DNA of 64,000 bases from JANNMJ01 sp031425525 (GTDB lineage: Bacteria > Bacteroidota > Bacteroidia > Cytophagales > Hymenobacteraceae): positions 1 to 64,000 of the forward strand of contig JANPJM010000069.1 of NCBI GenBank assembly GCA_031425525.1, written 5' to 3'. The translations under genes and the position numbers were made by a program. A model generated the notes under the pieces. It searched no databases and had not been told where the DNA came from. It was given only the letters and a program-made list of their open reading frames with translations. Below are positions 50,684 through 59,729 of the stretch, one piece after another (the stretch's first letter is position 1; each line of letters opens with the position of its first letter).

Positions 50684-52057
50684 TCAGGCCCCCGCCACGG
50701 GCAGCTCCGCAGGCAGCTCCCGCAACCGCTTGCCGCGCAGCGTGAACAGGAAGGCCAGCCCGAGAATGAAAAACACGATCAGCGCCAGAATGCTGTTGCG
50801 CATCGAGCCGGTGAGCTGCGAAATCAGGCTGAACGACGCCGTGCCCAGCACGATAGAAAGCTTCTCCGTGACATCGAAAAACGAGAAGTAGGAGGCCGTG
50901 TCGGGCGTGTTTTCGGGGATGAGCTTGGCGTAGGTCGAGCGGGAGAGACTTTGCACGCCGCCCATCGTGAAGCCGATGACGGCTGCGAGTGCGTAGAACG
51001 TGGCACCGGCCTGCACGAAATAGCCCGCTACGCAGATGCCCGCCCAGATGATGACCGCCGCGCTCAGGGCGCGCGTGTTGCCGATCCGCTCCGAGAGCTT
51101 GGCGAAGAGGAACGCGCCCGCAATGGCCACGACCTGCAGAATGAGAATGGTGGCAATCAACTCGCCGGATTTCATCCCGAGGGTTTCTTCGGCGAAGGGG
51201 GTCGCGACGTACATCACCGTCTGGACGCCCATATTATAGAAGAAATAGGCGAACAGGAAGCGTTTCAGGAGCGGCAGCTCTTCGAGGGAGCGCCACACTT
51301 TGCCGAGCTCGCGGAAGCCGTTCAGGAGCCACCCGCCGGTCGCGGCTACGGCATCGGCGGGGCGGCCGGGGTCTTGGGGGAGGCGGGCGAAGGGGAGGAG
51401 TGCGAAACCGCCCCACCAGAGACCCGTGAGTAGAAACGACAGGCGCGAGGCAAGGCCAGCATTCACGCCGATTTTCTCACCACCGAGAACCAGGCCCAGG
51501 CTCAATACCAATAAAATAACCGACCCGACGTACCCCAACGAAAACCCTTTCGCCGACAGCGAATCAAATTTATCTTCGGTGGCAATATCCGGTAAATACG
51601 AATTATAAAAAACAATTGACCCCGCAAATCCGACGGTCGCCAGAATAAACAGCAGCACGGCCACGTCGAGGGTTTCTTTGGTGAAGAAAAATAACCCGCA
51701 GCACGAAAAAGCGCCCAGGTAGCAAAACACCTGCATAAACCGCTTTTTGCGGCCCGAAAAATCGGCCAGCGCGGTGAGGAGCGGCGAGATGGCGGCCACG
51801 ATCAGAAACCCGACCGAGATGGCGTACAGTAGCAGCGACGAGCCGAGTACCTGCACGCCGAAAAATTCGACTATCGGCCGCCCCGTGCCCGGCTCCAACG
51901 CCACGGCCGCATCGCGGGCCACGGAATTAAAATAAATCGGGAAGATGGTGCTGGTAATGACGAGCGGGTAGACCGAGTTGGCCCAGTCGTACATCGCCCA
52001 GCCGGTGTGGACTTTGGGGTTGTTTTTAGCGGCGGTCGGCAGCGTGGAAGTGACCAT
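50684..52057 (-). CDS. MFS transporter of the UMF1 (Atg22-like) family
   Basis: 457 aa from the ATG at 52057; a longer open frame has a poor N-terminus. Opening HTGWAMYDWANSVYPLVITS and FFGVQVLGSSLLLYAISVGF match the UMF1 pattern, in which the AMYDWANS motif is diagnostic. About 11-12 membrane segments, and the loop LADFSGRKKRFM between segments 2 and 3 is typical of MFS. In fungi Atg22 exports amino acids from vacuoles; bacterial substrates are unknown. The divergent gap 52058-52207 carries a promoter for the gene at 52208. Confidence 0.9.
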   Translation of the reverse strand: MVTSTLPTAAKNNPKVHTGWAMYDWANSVYPLVITSTIFPIYFNSVARDAAVALEPGTGRPIVEFFGVQVLGSSLLLYAISVGFLIVAAISPLLTALADFSGRKKRFMQVFCYLGAFSCCGLFFFTKETLDVAVLLFILATVGFAGSIVFYNSYLPDIATEDKFDSLSAKGFSLGYVGSVILLVLSLGLVLGGEKIGVNAGLASRLSFLLTGLWWGGFALLPFARLPQDPGRPADAVAATGGWLLNGFRELGKVWRSLEELPLLKRFLFAYFFYNMGVQTVMYVATPFAEETLGMKSGELIATILILQVVAIAGAFLFAKLSERIGNTRALSAAVIIWAGICVAGYFVQAGATFYALAAVIGFTMGGVQSLSRSTYAKLIPENTPDTASYFSFFDVTEKLSIVLGTASFSLISQLTGSMRNSILALIVFFILGLAFLFTLRGKRLRELPAELPVAGA

Positions 52058-52167
52058 CAGGATAGGAGCGAAGCGCGAGAGAAGGAAGCGTACGGCGAGC
52101 GGAAAGGTAGGCAAGCCACGCGAAACGGGGCCCGCGCGCGCCCTTCATCGCTTCGTAATCTGGTGGG

Positions 52168-52175
52168 TATCTTTG
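52168..52175 (+). promoter_or_regulatory. -7 box TATCTTTG
   Basis: A perfect TAnnTTTG match 33 nt before the ATG at 52208; the -33 box is unclear. Confidence 0.4.
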
Positions 52176-52207
52176 TGCTACCCCTCACTTTAACTCCCAG
52201 ACTGGGT

Positions 52208-53416
52208 ATGCATACATTTTTCCTCGTTGGCCGCCGTGCTTTTCTTACGCTTTGTTTGACCACGGCGGTTGCCGTGCCGGCCACGCTGGCGCAAAGCATC
52301 GACTTTCAAAAAACCAGCTTCGATTACATCCGGCTGCCGTTGCGGCCGCTGCCGGCGGGCACCAAAACCTACTCGGCGGAAACCGTGCTGACGTACGTCG
52401 AAAGCCTCAAGCAGGATAAAGCCGACCGCACCGCCGCCGCGACCGCCGAAAAAGAGCGGGCTGCCAAAGCGCTCGAAGACTACAAAAAGCAGTCGATTGG
52501 GGCGAAAATGGCGAATAAAATGCTCCTCGGCGAGGGCAAGCCGACCGGCCCCGTGATGGCGGCTGACCCGTATGTGCCCCAAGTGCCCGACGCGCCAACC
52601 GTTACGAACACCTACGTTTCGTTGGCGGGCTACGATAAGGTGGCCAACGGGGGCGACGTGCAGGTCACGATTCTGCTCGATGCCTTTACCACCGGCAGCG
52701 TGGAAGAGCGCACGACGAGCTTTTCGACCAGCGATATGAAGCAGACGATCCCGCAGTATCACTACGAGATGAACTACAAGCGCCCCGTGCGCCTGAAACT
52801 CACGGCGAAAGACGGCACCGTGCTTTTCGATGAAGAGCTGCCCGAACAGAGCGGCAATAAAGTGGCCGAGACCACTAAATACAAAGATAAGAACGATCTG
52901 GAAAAATACTGGCTCAAGAATCAAATGGCGTTTATGCGCCAGTACGACGATGCCAGCCTGAAAGAAAGCATGCAGGCCGTTTCAAAATTGCTGGCTGACA
53001 AATTTGGCCGGGCGCGGATGACGCGCAAAACCGAAATCGCGGTGGTGTCGGATAAGAAAATCAATTACGACGAGTACGGCCCAGCGTACGAAAAAGCGAC
53101 GATGGGCTACCAACTCCTCGCCGACCCTACCCGTACAGCCGATGCCGCCCAGGAAATCAAAGGCGCCCTTGAGCTGTGGAATAAAGCCCTTGCCGAAAGC
53201 GACGCCAAGGATAAAAAAGCCCGCATCAACGCCAAAGTGACCGCCGTGACGCTGCTCAACGCCGCTGAAGCTAATGTGTGGGCCAATAATTTTATGGATG
53301 CCGAGCGGATGCTGACCAAGCTGAAATTGCTCGACTTTTCGCGCTACGATAACGAGGCAAAAAGCATCGCCGACCTGATGCACGACCAGCGCGAGCGGTT
53401 CAACGCCAATAAATAA
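52208..53416 (+). CDS. secreted hypothetical protein
   Basis: 402 aa. Signal peptide RAFLTLCLTTAVAVPATLAQ. Then a conserved-looking start (FDYIRLPLRPLPAGTKTYSA), a charged helix, a beta domain (TNTYVSLAGYDKVANGGDVQ, VTILLDAFTTGSVEERTTSF) and a helical C-terminus with TPR-like pairs (EIKGALELWNKALAESD, AEANVWANNFMDAERMLTKL). No sorting domain, so it is probably periplasmic. Function unknown. It converges on glgB through a shared terminator. Confidence 0.8.
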   Translation: MHTFFLVGRRAFLTLCLTTAVAVPATLAQSIDFQKTSFDYIRLPLRPLPAGTKTYSAETVLTYVESLKQDKADRTAAATAEKERAAKALEDYKKQSIGAKMANKMLLGEGKPTGPVMAADPYVPQVPDAPTVTNTYVSLAGYDKVANGGDVQVTILLDAFTTGSVEERTTSFSTSDMKQTIPQYHYEMNYKRPVRLKLTAKDGTVLFDEELPEQSGNKVAETTKYKDKNDLEKYWLKNQMAFMRQYDDASLKESMQAVSKLLADKFGRARMTRKTEIAVVSDKKINYDEYGPAYEKATMGYQLLADPTRTADAAQEIKGALELWNKALAESDAKDKKARINAKVTAVTLLNAAEANVWANNFMDAERMLTKLKLLDFSRYDNEAKSIADLMHDQRERFNANK

Positions 53417-53451
53417 ATTGGCGGGTCGCAGCGGCTGTTGGTCGTTCTACT

Positions 53452-53512
53452 AAAAAAAATCTCCCCCTGACTATTCGAGGTTTTACTTCGGGTAATCAGG
53501 GGGAGATTTTTT
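53452..53512. terminator. bidirectional terminator between convergent genes
   Basis: ATCTCCCCCTGA (53459-53470) pairs with TCAGGGGGAGAT (53496-53507), with an A-run on the left and a T-run on the right. It can end both the 52208-53416 and glgB transcripts. Confidence 0.85.
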
Positions 53513-53526
53513 GCTTCATCAGTCGC

Positions 53527-55614
53527 TTATTCGGCCAGCTTAAACACTACCGCCGTGCGGCTCGGCAGATACGCGGTCAGCATCCCGACGTTCGGGGCGG
53601 CGGGGTTGGGTACGGTGAAATACTCGGTATCGTCGGCCAGCACGCGCGAAAAGCCGCTGAATTCGGGGTCGTCCGACGATAATACGACGGCGTATTTGCC
53701 GGGCGCGGGCGCTGGAAACTCGAAGACCGGGTACGAGGCCGTGGGGTGCAGATTGATGGCGAAAACCAGCCCGCCGCGCTCGTAAAACAGCGTTTGCTGG
53801 GGGTCGTCGGCGTGGAGGAGGCGGGCGTAGCCGCTTTCCAGTACCCGATGCTCGCGCAGGAGCTGCACGAAGGCGCGATCCCAGTTTTCGAGGAACTGGT
53901 AGCGCAGGAACCCGTTGGCGGCCAGCCCCCACTGGCGGCGGGCGTGGCGGTAGCTCCACTGGTTGCCTTCGCGGGGGAAATCGATCCATTCGGGGTGGCC
54001 GAACTCGTTGCCCATGAACGTGAGGTAGCCCTCGCCGCCGGCGCTCGCCGTGAGCAGCCGGATGAGCTTGTGGAGCGCGATGCCCCGCTCGACGAGCGGG
54101 TGCGGGTTGGCGCGATCCATTTCGGTGTACATCGCCGGGCCGATGAGGCGGAACGCGAGGGTTTGGTCGCCGACCAACGCCTGGTCGTGCGACTCGGCGT
54201 AGGCGATGTTTTTCTCGCCCCGGCGCCGGTTCGTGAGGGTGTGCCAGAGGGCGGCGGGCAGCCAGTTTTCGTCGGGTTGCTCCTTGATGAGCTTGATCCA
54301 GTGGTCGGGGAGGCCCATCGCGAGGCGGTAATCGAAGCCGATGCCGCCTTCATCCAAGGGGCGGCAGAGGCCGGGCTGGCCGCTCATATCCTCGGCGATG
54401 CACAGCGCGCCGGGCCGCACCTGGTGCACGAGCTGCGCGGCCAACTGGAGGTAGATAATCACCTCATCATCGACATCGGGCCCGAAATAATCCATCGGCG
54501 CCGCAAACGTGCGCCCCTCGCCGTGGTGGTGGTAGAGCATCGAGGTGACGCCATCGAACCGAAAGCCATCGATATGAAACTCATCAAGCCAATAGCGCAG
54601 GTTGCTCAGCAGAAACTGGCGCACTTCCCAGCGGCCGTAATCGAAGAGTTTGGAATCCCAGCCGGGGTGGTCGCCGCGCGGGCCGGGGTGGAAATACTGC
54701 CCGCCGGTGCCGTCGAAATCGTTGAGCCCTTCGGCGTAGTTTTTTACGGCGTGCGAGTGCACCACATCCATAATCACCACCAGCCCCAGGCCGTGGGCGG
54801 TATCCACGAGGTACCGCAGATCGTCGGGGGTACCGAAGCGCGACGAGGGCGCAAAAAAGTTGCTGACGTGGTACCCAAACGAGCCGTAGTACGGGTGTTC
54901 CTGCACGGCCATCAGTTGCACGGCATTGTAACCGAGGCGTTTGACGCGCGGCAGGACGGTATCGGCGAACTCGCGCCAGGTGCCCACGCGCTCGTCTTCG
55001 GTGGCCATACCGGGGTGCGTTTCGTAGATGTACGGCGCCTGCTGCTCGGTGTGGGCGAGGGGCTGAAAATCGGCGTCGGTCCAGGCGAAGGGGGCGGCGG
55101 GCGCCCACACCCGCGCGGCAAAATCGTGGGTTTCGGGGTCTTGCCCGGTCCAGCGGGTGAAGGCGGGGAGGCGGTCGAAAATCCGCCCCTGCGCATCGCG
55201 CACGCGCACCTTGAACCGCGAGCCGTGGGCGAGGCCGCCGACGAAATCGCGGTCGCGCACCAGCACTTCCCAGTACCCCCCCGCGAGCCGCACGAGCGGC
55301 ACTTCCTCGGGGTTCCACTGATTGAAATCGCCGACCAGCCAGAGCTGTTGCGCGCCCGGTGCCCACTCGCGGTACCACCAGCCCTTGCGCGAATTGTCGC
55401 GGTGGAGGCCGAGGCGCGTGTGCAGCAGCGCGTGGCTTTTGAGCGAGCCATCGGCCTGCCGGATGTAGGCGAGGGCTTCGCGCAGGCGTACCTGGCGGTG
55501 GCGCAGCACGGGTTCGGCGTCGGCGAGCCACGGGTCGTCGGCGACGAGCGGCAGCACCTTGCGCGGCTTGACTTCGATGTGACGGATGGAACCGGGGGTG
55601 ACGGGGCGTTTCAT
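53527..55614 (-). CDS. glgB: 1,4-alpha-glucan branching enzyme
   Basis: 695 aa from the ATG at 55614. It makes alpha-1,6 branches in glycogen. CBM48-like N-terminal module (YREWAPGAQQLWLVGDFNQW), GH13 barrel with AVQEHPYYGSFGYHVSNFFA, VIMDVVHSHAVKN, nucleophile Asp in DGFRFDGVTSM (about 353), acid Glu in CIAEDMSG (about 408) and Asp in YAESHDQAL, followed by a C-terminal beta domain. The GSFGYHVSNFFAPSSRFGTP style is of the eukaryote-like GBE subtype rather than E. coli GlgB. No other glycogen genes are adjacent. Confidence 0.93.
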   Translation of the reverse strand: MKRPVTPGSIRHIEVKPRKVLPLVADDPWLADAEPVLRHRQVRLREALAYIRQADGSLKSHALLHTRLGLHRDNSRKGWWYREWAPGAQQLWLVGDFNQWNPEEVPLVRLAGGYWEVLVRDRDFVGGLAHGSRFKVRVRDAQGRIFDRLPAFTRWTGQDPETHDFAARVWAPAAPFAWTDADFQPLAHTEQQAPYIYETHPGMATEDERVGTWREFADTVLPRVKRLGYNAVQLMAVQEHPYYGSFGYHVSNFFAPSSRFGTPDDLRYLVDTAHGLGLVVIMDVVHSHAVKNYAEGLNDFDGTGGQYFHPGPRGDHPGWDSKLFDYGRWEVRQFLLSNLRYWLDEFHIDGFRFDGVTSMLYHHHGEGRTFAAPMDYFGPDVDDEVIIYLQLAAQLVHQVRPGALCIAEDMSGQPGLCRPLDEGGIGFDYRLAMGLPDHWIKLIKEQPDENWLPAALWHTLTNRRRGEKNIAYAESHDQALVGDQTLAFRLIGPAMYTEMDRANPHPLVERGIALHKLIRLLTASAGGEGYLTFMGNEFGHPEWIDFPREGNQWSYRHARRQWGLAANGFLRYQFLENWDRAFVQLLREHRVLESGYARLLHADDPQQTLFYERGGLVFAINLHPTASYPVFEFPAPAPGKYAVVLSSDDPEFSGFSRVLADDTEYFTVPNPAAPNVGMLTAYLPSRTAVVFKLAE

Positions 55615-55693
55615 TGGGGCAAAGTACGGCGGCGGGGGCGGAGTGCGGGGCAGATGGCGGCCGTAATACATACTAAAGCAGCCCAATAAGCGG

Positions 55694-55868
55694 CTACGCC
55701 CTCCTCAACTGTCTGCCGGGCGCCCGGCAAGGGGTATACGTACTCCTCAATTGCCTGCCGGGCGCCCGGCAGACGGTTGAGGAGTACGACGAACCGCCGC
55801 CGGGCGCCCGGCCAAGGGTTGAGGACCACACACGGGGTTGTCCGGGCGCCCGGTAGTGGGTGGAGGAG
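55694..55868. repeat. 42-bp-period palindromic array, 4 units
   Basis: The perfect palindrome CCGGGCGCCCGG occurs at 55716, 55758, 55800 and 55842, exactly 42 bp apart. A second element alternates with it: CTCCTCAA at 55701 and 55743, then in opposite orientation TTGAGGAG/TTGAGGAC/TGGAGGAG at 55777, 55819 and 55861. The array is symmetric around the second core, where GTACTCCTCAA and TTGAGGAGTAC close a large hairpin. It occupies most of the divergent gap 55615-55939. No coding sequence is supported inside it. Confidence 0.95.
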
Positions 55869-55939
55869 AAGGTTCGGACGAAAAGTACTACTATTGCCCT
55901 CGTACTAAGTCTTTTTTCACTCCAAACCCTCTTTTGGCC

Positions 55940-56686
55940 ATGTTCTACACTGCCCGCGCCCTTTTTGCCCCCGATGCCCAGCCCAGCCCCACCAGTGGCG
56001 GTACCCCCACCGGCCGCCCCCGGCGGCGCAAAGACCTCCTCCCCGAAAGCGACGCCCAACTCGCTGATCTCGCCACGGCCGCCGCCGCCGTCTGGCGCAC
56101 CGAAAGCTGGCTCACGTTGCGCTACACCACGGCAGCCACTTTCGACAGTCGCGCCGCCGAGTACCGCACGGCCCTCGAAAAACGCCGCGCCGCCGGCGGC
56201 GAACGCCCCACGGCCGCCCTGCGCATCGGGCAGCTCGATGAGCAGATCAACGAACACCTGTACCGCGTGAAGGAGATGCTCACCACCAAATACGACAAAA
56301 AACAAGCGCCCGCCTACTACGCCAAAATGGGCATCGAAAAACAATCGAAGCAGTTCATCATCCCCCGCGAGCGCAGCAAGCGCGCCGCTGCCCTCGCGCA
56401 GCTACTGAAAGGACTAGATGGCGAAGGCTTTGTTACCACCTCCACCACCTACCCCTACGGCACGGCCTTTTGGCAGCCCATCGCCACCGAGTACGCCCAA
56501 CTCATAAAAGACCTCACCGACGATACCGGCACCATCTCGGAGTCCGTCGGCGAAAAAGACATGCTCCGCGACGAATTGGAGCAAACCCTGCGCAGCATCG
56601 CCCGCGTGCTGGAAGGCAATTATCCGGTGACGAAGGAGTACAAGGCGCAGCTGCGGCTGTGGGGCTTTCAGAAGGAGAACTATTGA
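55940..56686 (+). CDS. orphan helical protein downstream of a 42-bp repeat array
   Basis: 248 aa from the ATG at 55940, 71 bp after the array. Function not recognised. After a Pro/Gly-rich start (PDAQPSPTSGGTPTGRPRRR) the protein looks all-helical and charged (QLADLATAAAAVWRTESWLT, IGQLDEQINEHLYRVKEMLT, KQSKQFIIPRERSKRAAALA, RDELEQTLRSIARVLEGNYP). It ends in RLWGFQKENY. No signal peptide, membrane segment or known motif. Context resembles the orphan at 25766: a repeat array, a short leader, then a helical protein. Confidence 0.8.
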   Translation: MFYTARALFAPDAQPSPTSGGTPTGRPRRRKDLLPESDAQLADLATAAAAVWRTESWLTLRYTTAATFDSRAAEYRTALEKRRAAGGERPTAALRIGQLDEQINEHLYRVKEMLTTKYDKKQAPAYYAKMGIEKQSKQFIIPRERSKRAAALAQLLKGLDGEGFVTTSTTYPYGTAFWQPIATEYAQLIKDLTDDTGTISESVGEKDMLRDELEQTLRSIARVLEGNYPVTKEYKAQLRLWGFQKENY

Positions 56687-56726
56687 GGGGCTTCGGCCTC
56701 GAAAGGCCGAATACGGCCGGCCACTA

Positions 56727-56771
56727 AAACGGCTCCCCGCCGCACCAGTATAGTGCGGCGGGGAGCCGTTT
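56727..56771. terminator. bidirectional terminator between convergent genes
   Basis: A perfect 19-bp stem (56727-56745 with 56753-56771, AAACGGCTCCCCGCCGCAC) with a 7-nt loop. It ends both the 55940-56686 gene and the repeat protein gene on the minus strand. Confidence 0.8.
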
Positions 56772-56805
56772 GGCTGGCCGGCGGTTGGGCGGCGCAGCGC
56801 CGTCG

Positions 56806-59469
56806 TTACCGAATCACGCTGATGTGGTACTGCATATTCGCCGGGTTGAGGTTGACGGCCGTGTTGTTGGCGATTTTCATAATTACGGTATTCGCCCCCG
56901 ACACCCGCGCAAACGCGATGACCAGCCCATTGGGCAGATCGATGTCGGGGCTGACGTACACGACCGAATTCACCTGCGCGTCCGGTACCGTGAAGGTCAC
57001 GGTCGCCACGGTGTTCGGCGCGATCAGTGGCACATCTTCCGTCACCGTCACCTTGATGATGTCGGCGAGCAACGTGCCGTTGACCCCCACGCGGGTCAGG
57101 CCGTTGAGGTTCGTGGTGTTGTTGACGGTGGTGACGCCGTTCAGCGTGGTGGCGCCGGTAACGGTCGTGGCGCCCCCGACGGTGGTGGTGCCGTTGAGAT
57201 TGGTGGCGCCATCGACGGTCGTGGTGCCTTCGAGGTGCGTCGTGCCCACCACGTTGAGGCGCGCATCGGGCGCCGTTACGCCAATCCCGACGTTCACGCT
57301 GTTGGCGCCCGTACCGCCGAGCACCAGCGAGTTCGACGCCGATACCTTGGCGCGGTAGCCGATGGCGGCCGCGTTCGTCAGGTTGTTGGCGGTCATATCG
57401 GCCTGGTAGCCCACGGCGGTGTTGTTGCTGCCGGTGGTATTCGTCACCCCGCCGTCGTAGCCGCTGAAGTAGTTATTGTTGCCGCCGATATTGTTGTTGC
57501 CGCTGCGGTAGCCGAAGAACACGTTATTCTCGCCCGTTACGTTGTCTTGCCCGCTCGACACCCCCACGAAGGTGTTGTTGTTGGCCGAAAGGGAGTTTCG
57601 GCCCGCCTGCGGCCCCACGAACATATTCGACGCGCCGTCGGTGTTGAGGAGGCCGGCGAAGAGCCCGATGAAGAAGTTCGTGTTACCGAGCGTATTCGCC
57701 TCGCCGGCCCGATGGCCGATGAACTGGTTGTCGCCGGCGGAGATGCCGGAGTTGCTGGCCCCGGCGCGGTACCCTTCGAAATGGTTTCTGACGCCGAATA
57801 TGTTGCTGGCGCCGGCTTCGTGGCCCACGAAGAAGCTTAGGCTCGCCTGGTTCCGGTAGCCCGCCTGATAGCCGATGGCGGTCGTGGAGGTGCTGCCGAA
57901 GGCATTGAAGCCGCTTTGGTACCCAATGAAGGTGTTACCGTCGCCGGCGTCGAAGTTCCGGCCGCTTTCGTGCCCGATGAAGGTGTTCTCGTCGTCGTCG
58001 ATGAGGTTCAGACCCGCATTGTAGCCGATGAAGGTGTTGCGGCTGCCGATGGTGTTGTCGGCGCCCGCGTTGTAGCCGCTGAAGTGGTTGTTGGTGCCGG
58101 TCGTATTGACCAGCCCCGCCTGATAGCCCACGAAATGGTTTTGGGATGCGGTAGTGGCCCGGCCGGCTTTGTAGCCCAGAAACGTGTTGTTGGTGGCGCT
58201 CGCATTGGTCAGGCCGCTTTCGTAGCCGATGAACATATTGCGGCTGGCGTTGGCGCTGCTGCCCGCCGAGTAGCCCAGGAACAGGTTCTCGTTGCCGGCC
58301 AGGTTGCCCGACCCCGCCAGGTAGCCGCTGAAGTAGTTGCGCGAGCCGGTCTGGTTGGGCGACCCCGCCGAGTAGCCGCTGAAGTGGTTGCGCGAGCCGG
58401 AGATGTTGGCCGCCCCGGCGGCCGGGCCGCTGAAATAGTTATCCGAGCCGCTGAGATTGGCCTCCCCGGCCAGAAATCCTACGAAGTGGTTGTTGCCGCC
58501 GTTGATGTTGCTCGCCCCGGCGCGGTGCCCGATGAAGGTATTCTGGCTGCCGACTGTGGTATTCTGCCCCGCCTCAAAACCCATGAAGTGGTTGGAAGTC
58601 GATTGAGCGCTTTCGCCCGCCTTGTACCCCACGAAAAAGTTGCCCGACTGGGTGGAGTTGCTCTTGCCCGCGTTGTAGCCCACGAAGAAGTTGGCATTGC
58701 CGGACGAATTGCCCTGCCCCGCCGTAAAGCCGCTGAAGTAGTTCTCGTTACCCGTCAGGTTGCTGCTGCCCGCCGACACGCCGCTGAAGTAGTTGTCGGC
58801 GCCGGTCTGGTTGTTCAGCCCCGCCTGGTACCCCACAAAATGGTTCAGGCTACCGGTGGTGTTCTCGTTGCCGGCCTGATGGCCGCTGAAGTAGTTCTGC
58901 TGCCCGCTGCTGTTAACCTGTCCGGCCTCGAAACCCACGAAATGGTTTTGCTGCCCCGCGTTCACGGCGCCGGCGTTACGCCCGATCAGGGTCGAATTGT
59001 TCGCGCCCGTCAGGTGCAGCGCGCCGGCCTGCGTAAGGCGCAGCCGCTCGGTGCCGGCCGCCCGGAAGGCCACATCCTGCGCGTCGGTGGTGCCGAGGAA
59101 ATGCGTGGCGGGCGTCGTGCCGGCGTTGCCGGCGGTCAGCCACGCGGCGGTGGCGGGGCTGCCCGCCGTCACCAGTTGCACCCAGCTGGGGGTGGCGGCG
59201 GTGCCGGCGTTGTAGTAGAACCCGACCCCGCCCGTCAGGCCGGCGTTGGTGTTGTAGACGAGCAGCGACGTTGCCGGATTCGGCACCGTAACGGCATCCG
59301 TCAGCGACGCCAGGGCCACGCGAGGCATCAGCAGCCCTTTGTTGGCGGCCTGGATCTCCAGCATCGCCGACGGATCCGGGGTGGTGGTACCGATTCCGAC
59401 CTGCGCCTGCGCCGTAAGGGCAGCGGTGGTGAGCAAAGTGGCTGTCAGCAGCGAGTGAATGTAGCGCAT
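56806..59469 (-). CDS. secreted beta-roll repeat protein with YadA-head-like repeats
   Basis: 887 aa from the ATG at 59469. Signal peptide LLTATLLTTAALTAQAQ. An N-terminal domain common to Bacteroidota fibre-like proteins (VGIGTTTPDPSAMLEIQAAN, KGLLMPRVAL). About 32 repeats of about 17 residues follow (residues about 165-705), consensus N-x-F-x-G-Y-x-A-G-x-x-N-x-x-G-x, reminiscent of the YadA/Hep_Hag left-handed beta-roll. Then come short heptads (GATTVTGATTLNGVTTVNN) and a C-terminal beta domain. No trimeric-autotransporter anchor and no T9SS sorting domain are seen, so the route to the surface is unclear. Probably adhesive (inference). Confidence 0.85.
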   Translation of the reverse strand: MRYIHSLLTATLLTTAALTAQAQVGIGTTTPDPSAMLEIQAANKGLLMPRVALASLTDAVTVPNPATSLLVYNTNAGLTGGVGFYYNAGTAATPSWVQLVTAGSPATAAWLTAGNAGTTPATHFLGTTDAQDVAFRAAGTERLRLTQAGALHLTGANNSTLIGRNAGAVNAGQQNHFVGFEAGQVNSSGQQNYFSGHQAGNENTTGSLNHFVGYQAGLNNQTGADNYFSGVSAGSSNLTGNENYFSGFTAGQGNSSGNANFFVGYNAGKSNSTQSGNFFVGYKAGESAQSTSNHFMGFEAGQNTTVGSQNTFIGHRAGASNINGGNNHFVGFLAGEANLSGSDNYFSGPAAGAANISGSRNHFSGYSAGSPNQTGSRNYFSGYLAGSGNLAGNENLFLGYSAGSSANASRNMFIGYESGLTNASATNNTFLGYKAGRATTASQNHFVGYQAGLVNTTGTNNHFSGYNAGADNTIGSRNTFIGYNAGLNLIDDDENTFIGHESGRNFDAGDGNTFIGYQSGFNAFGSTSTTAIGYQAGYRNQASLSFFVGHEAGASNIFGVRNHFEGYRAGASNSGISAGDNQFIGHRAGEANTLGNTNFFIGLFAGLLNTDGASNMFVGPQAGRNSLSANNNTFVGVSSGQDNVTGENNVFFGYRSGNNNIGGNNNYFSGYDGGVTNTTGSNNTAVGYQADMTANNLTNAAAIGYRAKVSASNSLVLGGTGANSVNVGIGVTAPDARLNVVGTTHLEGTTTVDGATNLNGTTTVGGATTVTGATTLNGVTTVNNTTNLNGLTRVGVNGTLLADIIKVTVTEDVPLIAPNTVATVTFTVPDAQVNSVVYVSPDIDLPNGLVIAFARVSGANTVIMKIANNTAVNLNPANMQYHISVIR

Positions 59470-59729
59470 AATGGACAATGGGGATGAGGCGAAAAGGGGA
59501 TGATTTTCTTTTCACAAAGGGACGGCGCGCCGGCTTATATTGAAATCGCACAATGATGTGAATTATTCGTGGGCGGTGGACGGGCCCAACCCCCGACGGT
59601 CGCTTCAGCCGCTTGGGCGTTTGTACCGGATTTCCGCTCACCCGTTCCGCTCCTAAATCGTCCTCCGAGACGCACCTTGCGTGGGCAACGTCCGTATCAT
59701 TCCGCCTCGCTCCTCCTTTCCCTGCCCAG

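Noticed and set aside
53746..55689. 647-codon open frame on the plus strand
   Set aside because: It is antisense to glgB; shadow.
55694..55868. CRISPR array
   Set aside because: Both the repeats and the intervening segments are degenerate copies of each other, the period is only 42 bp, cores are palindromes of 12-14 bp and no cas gene is in the window.
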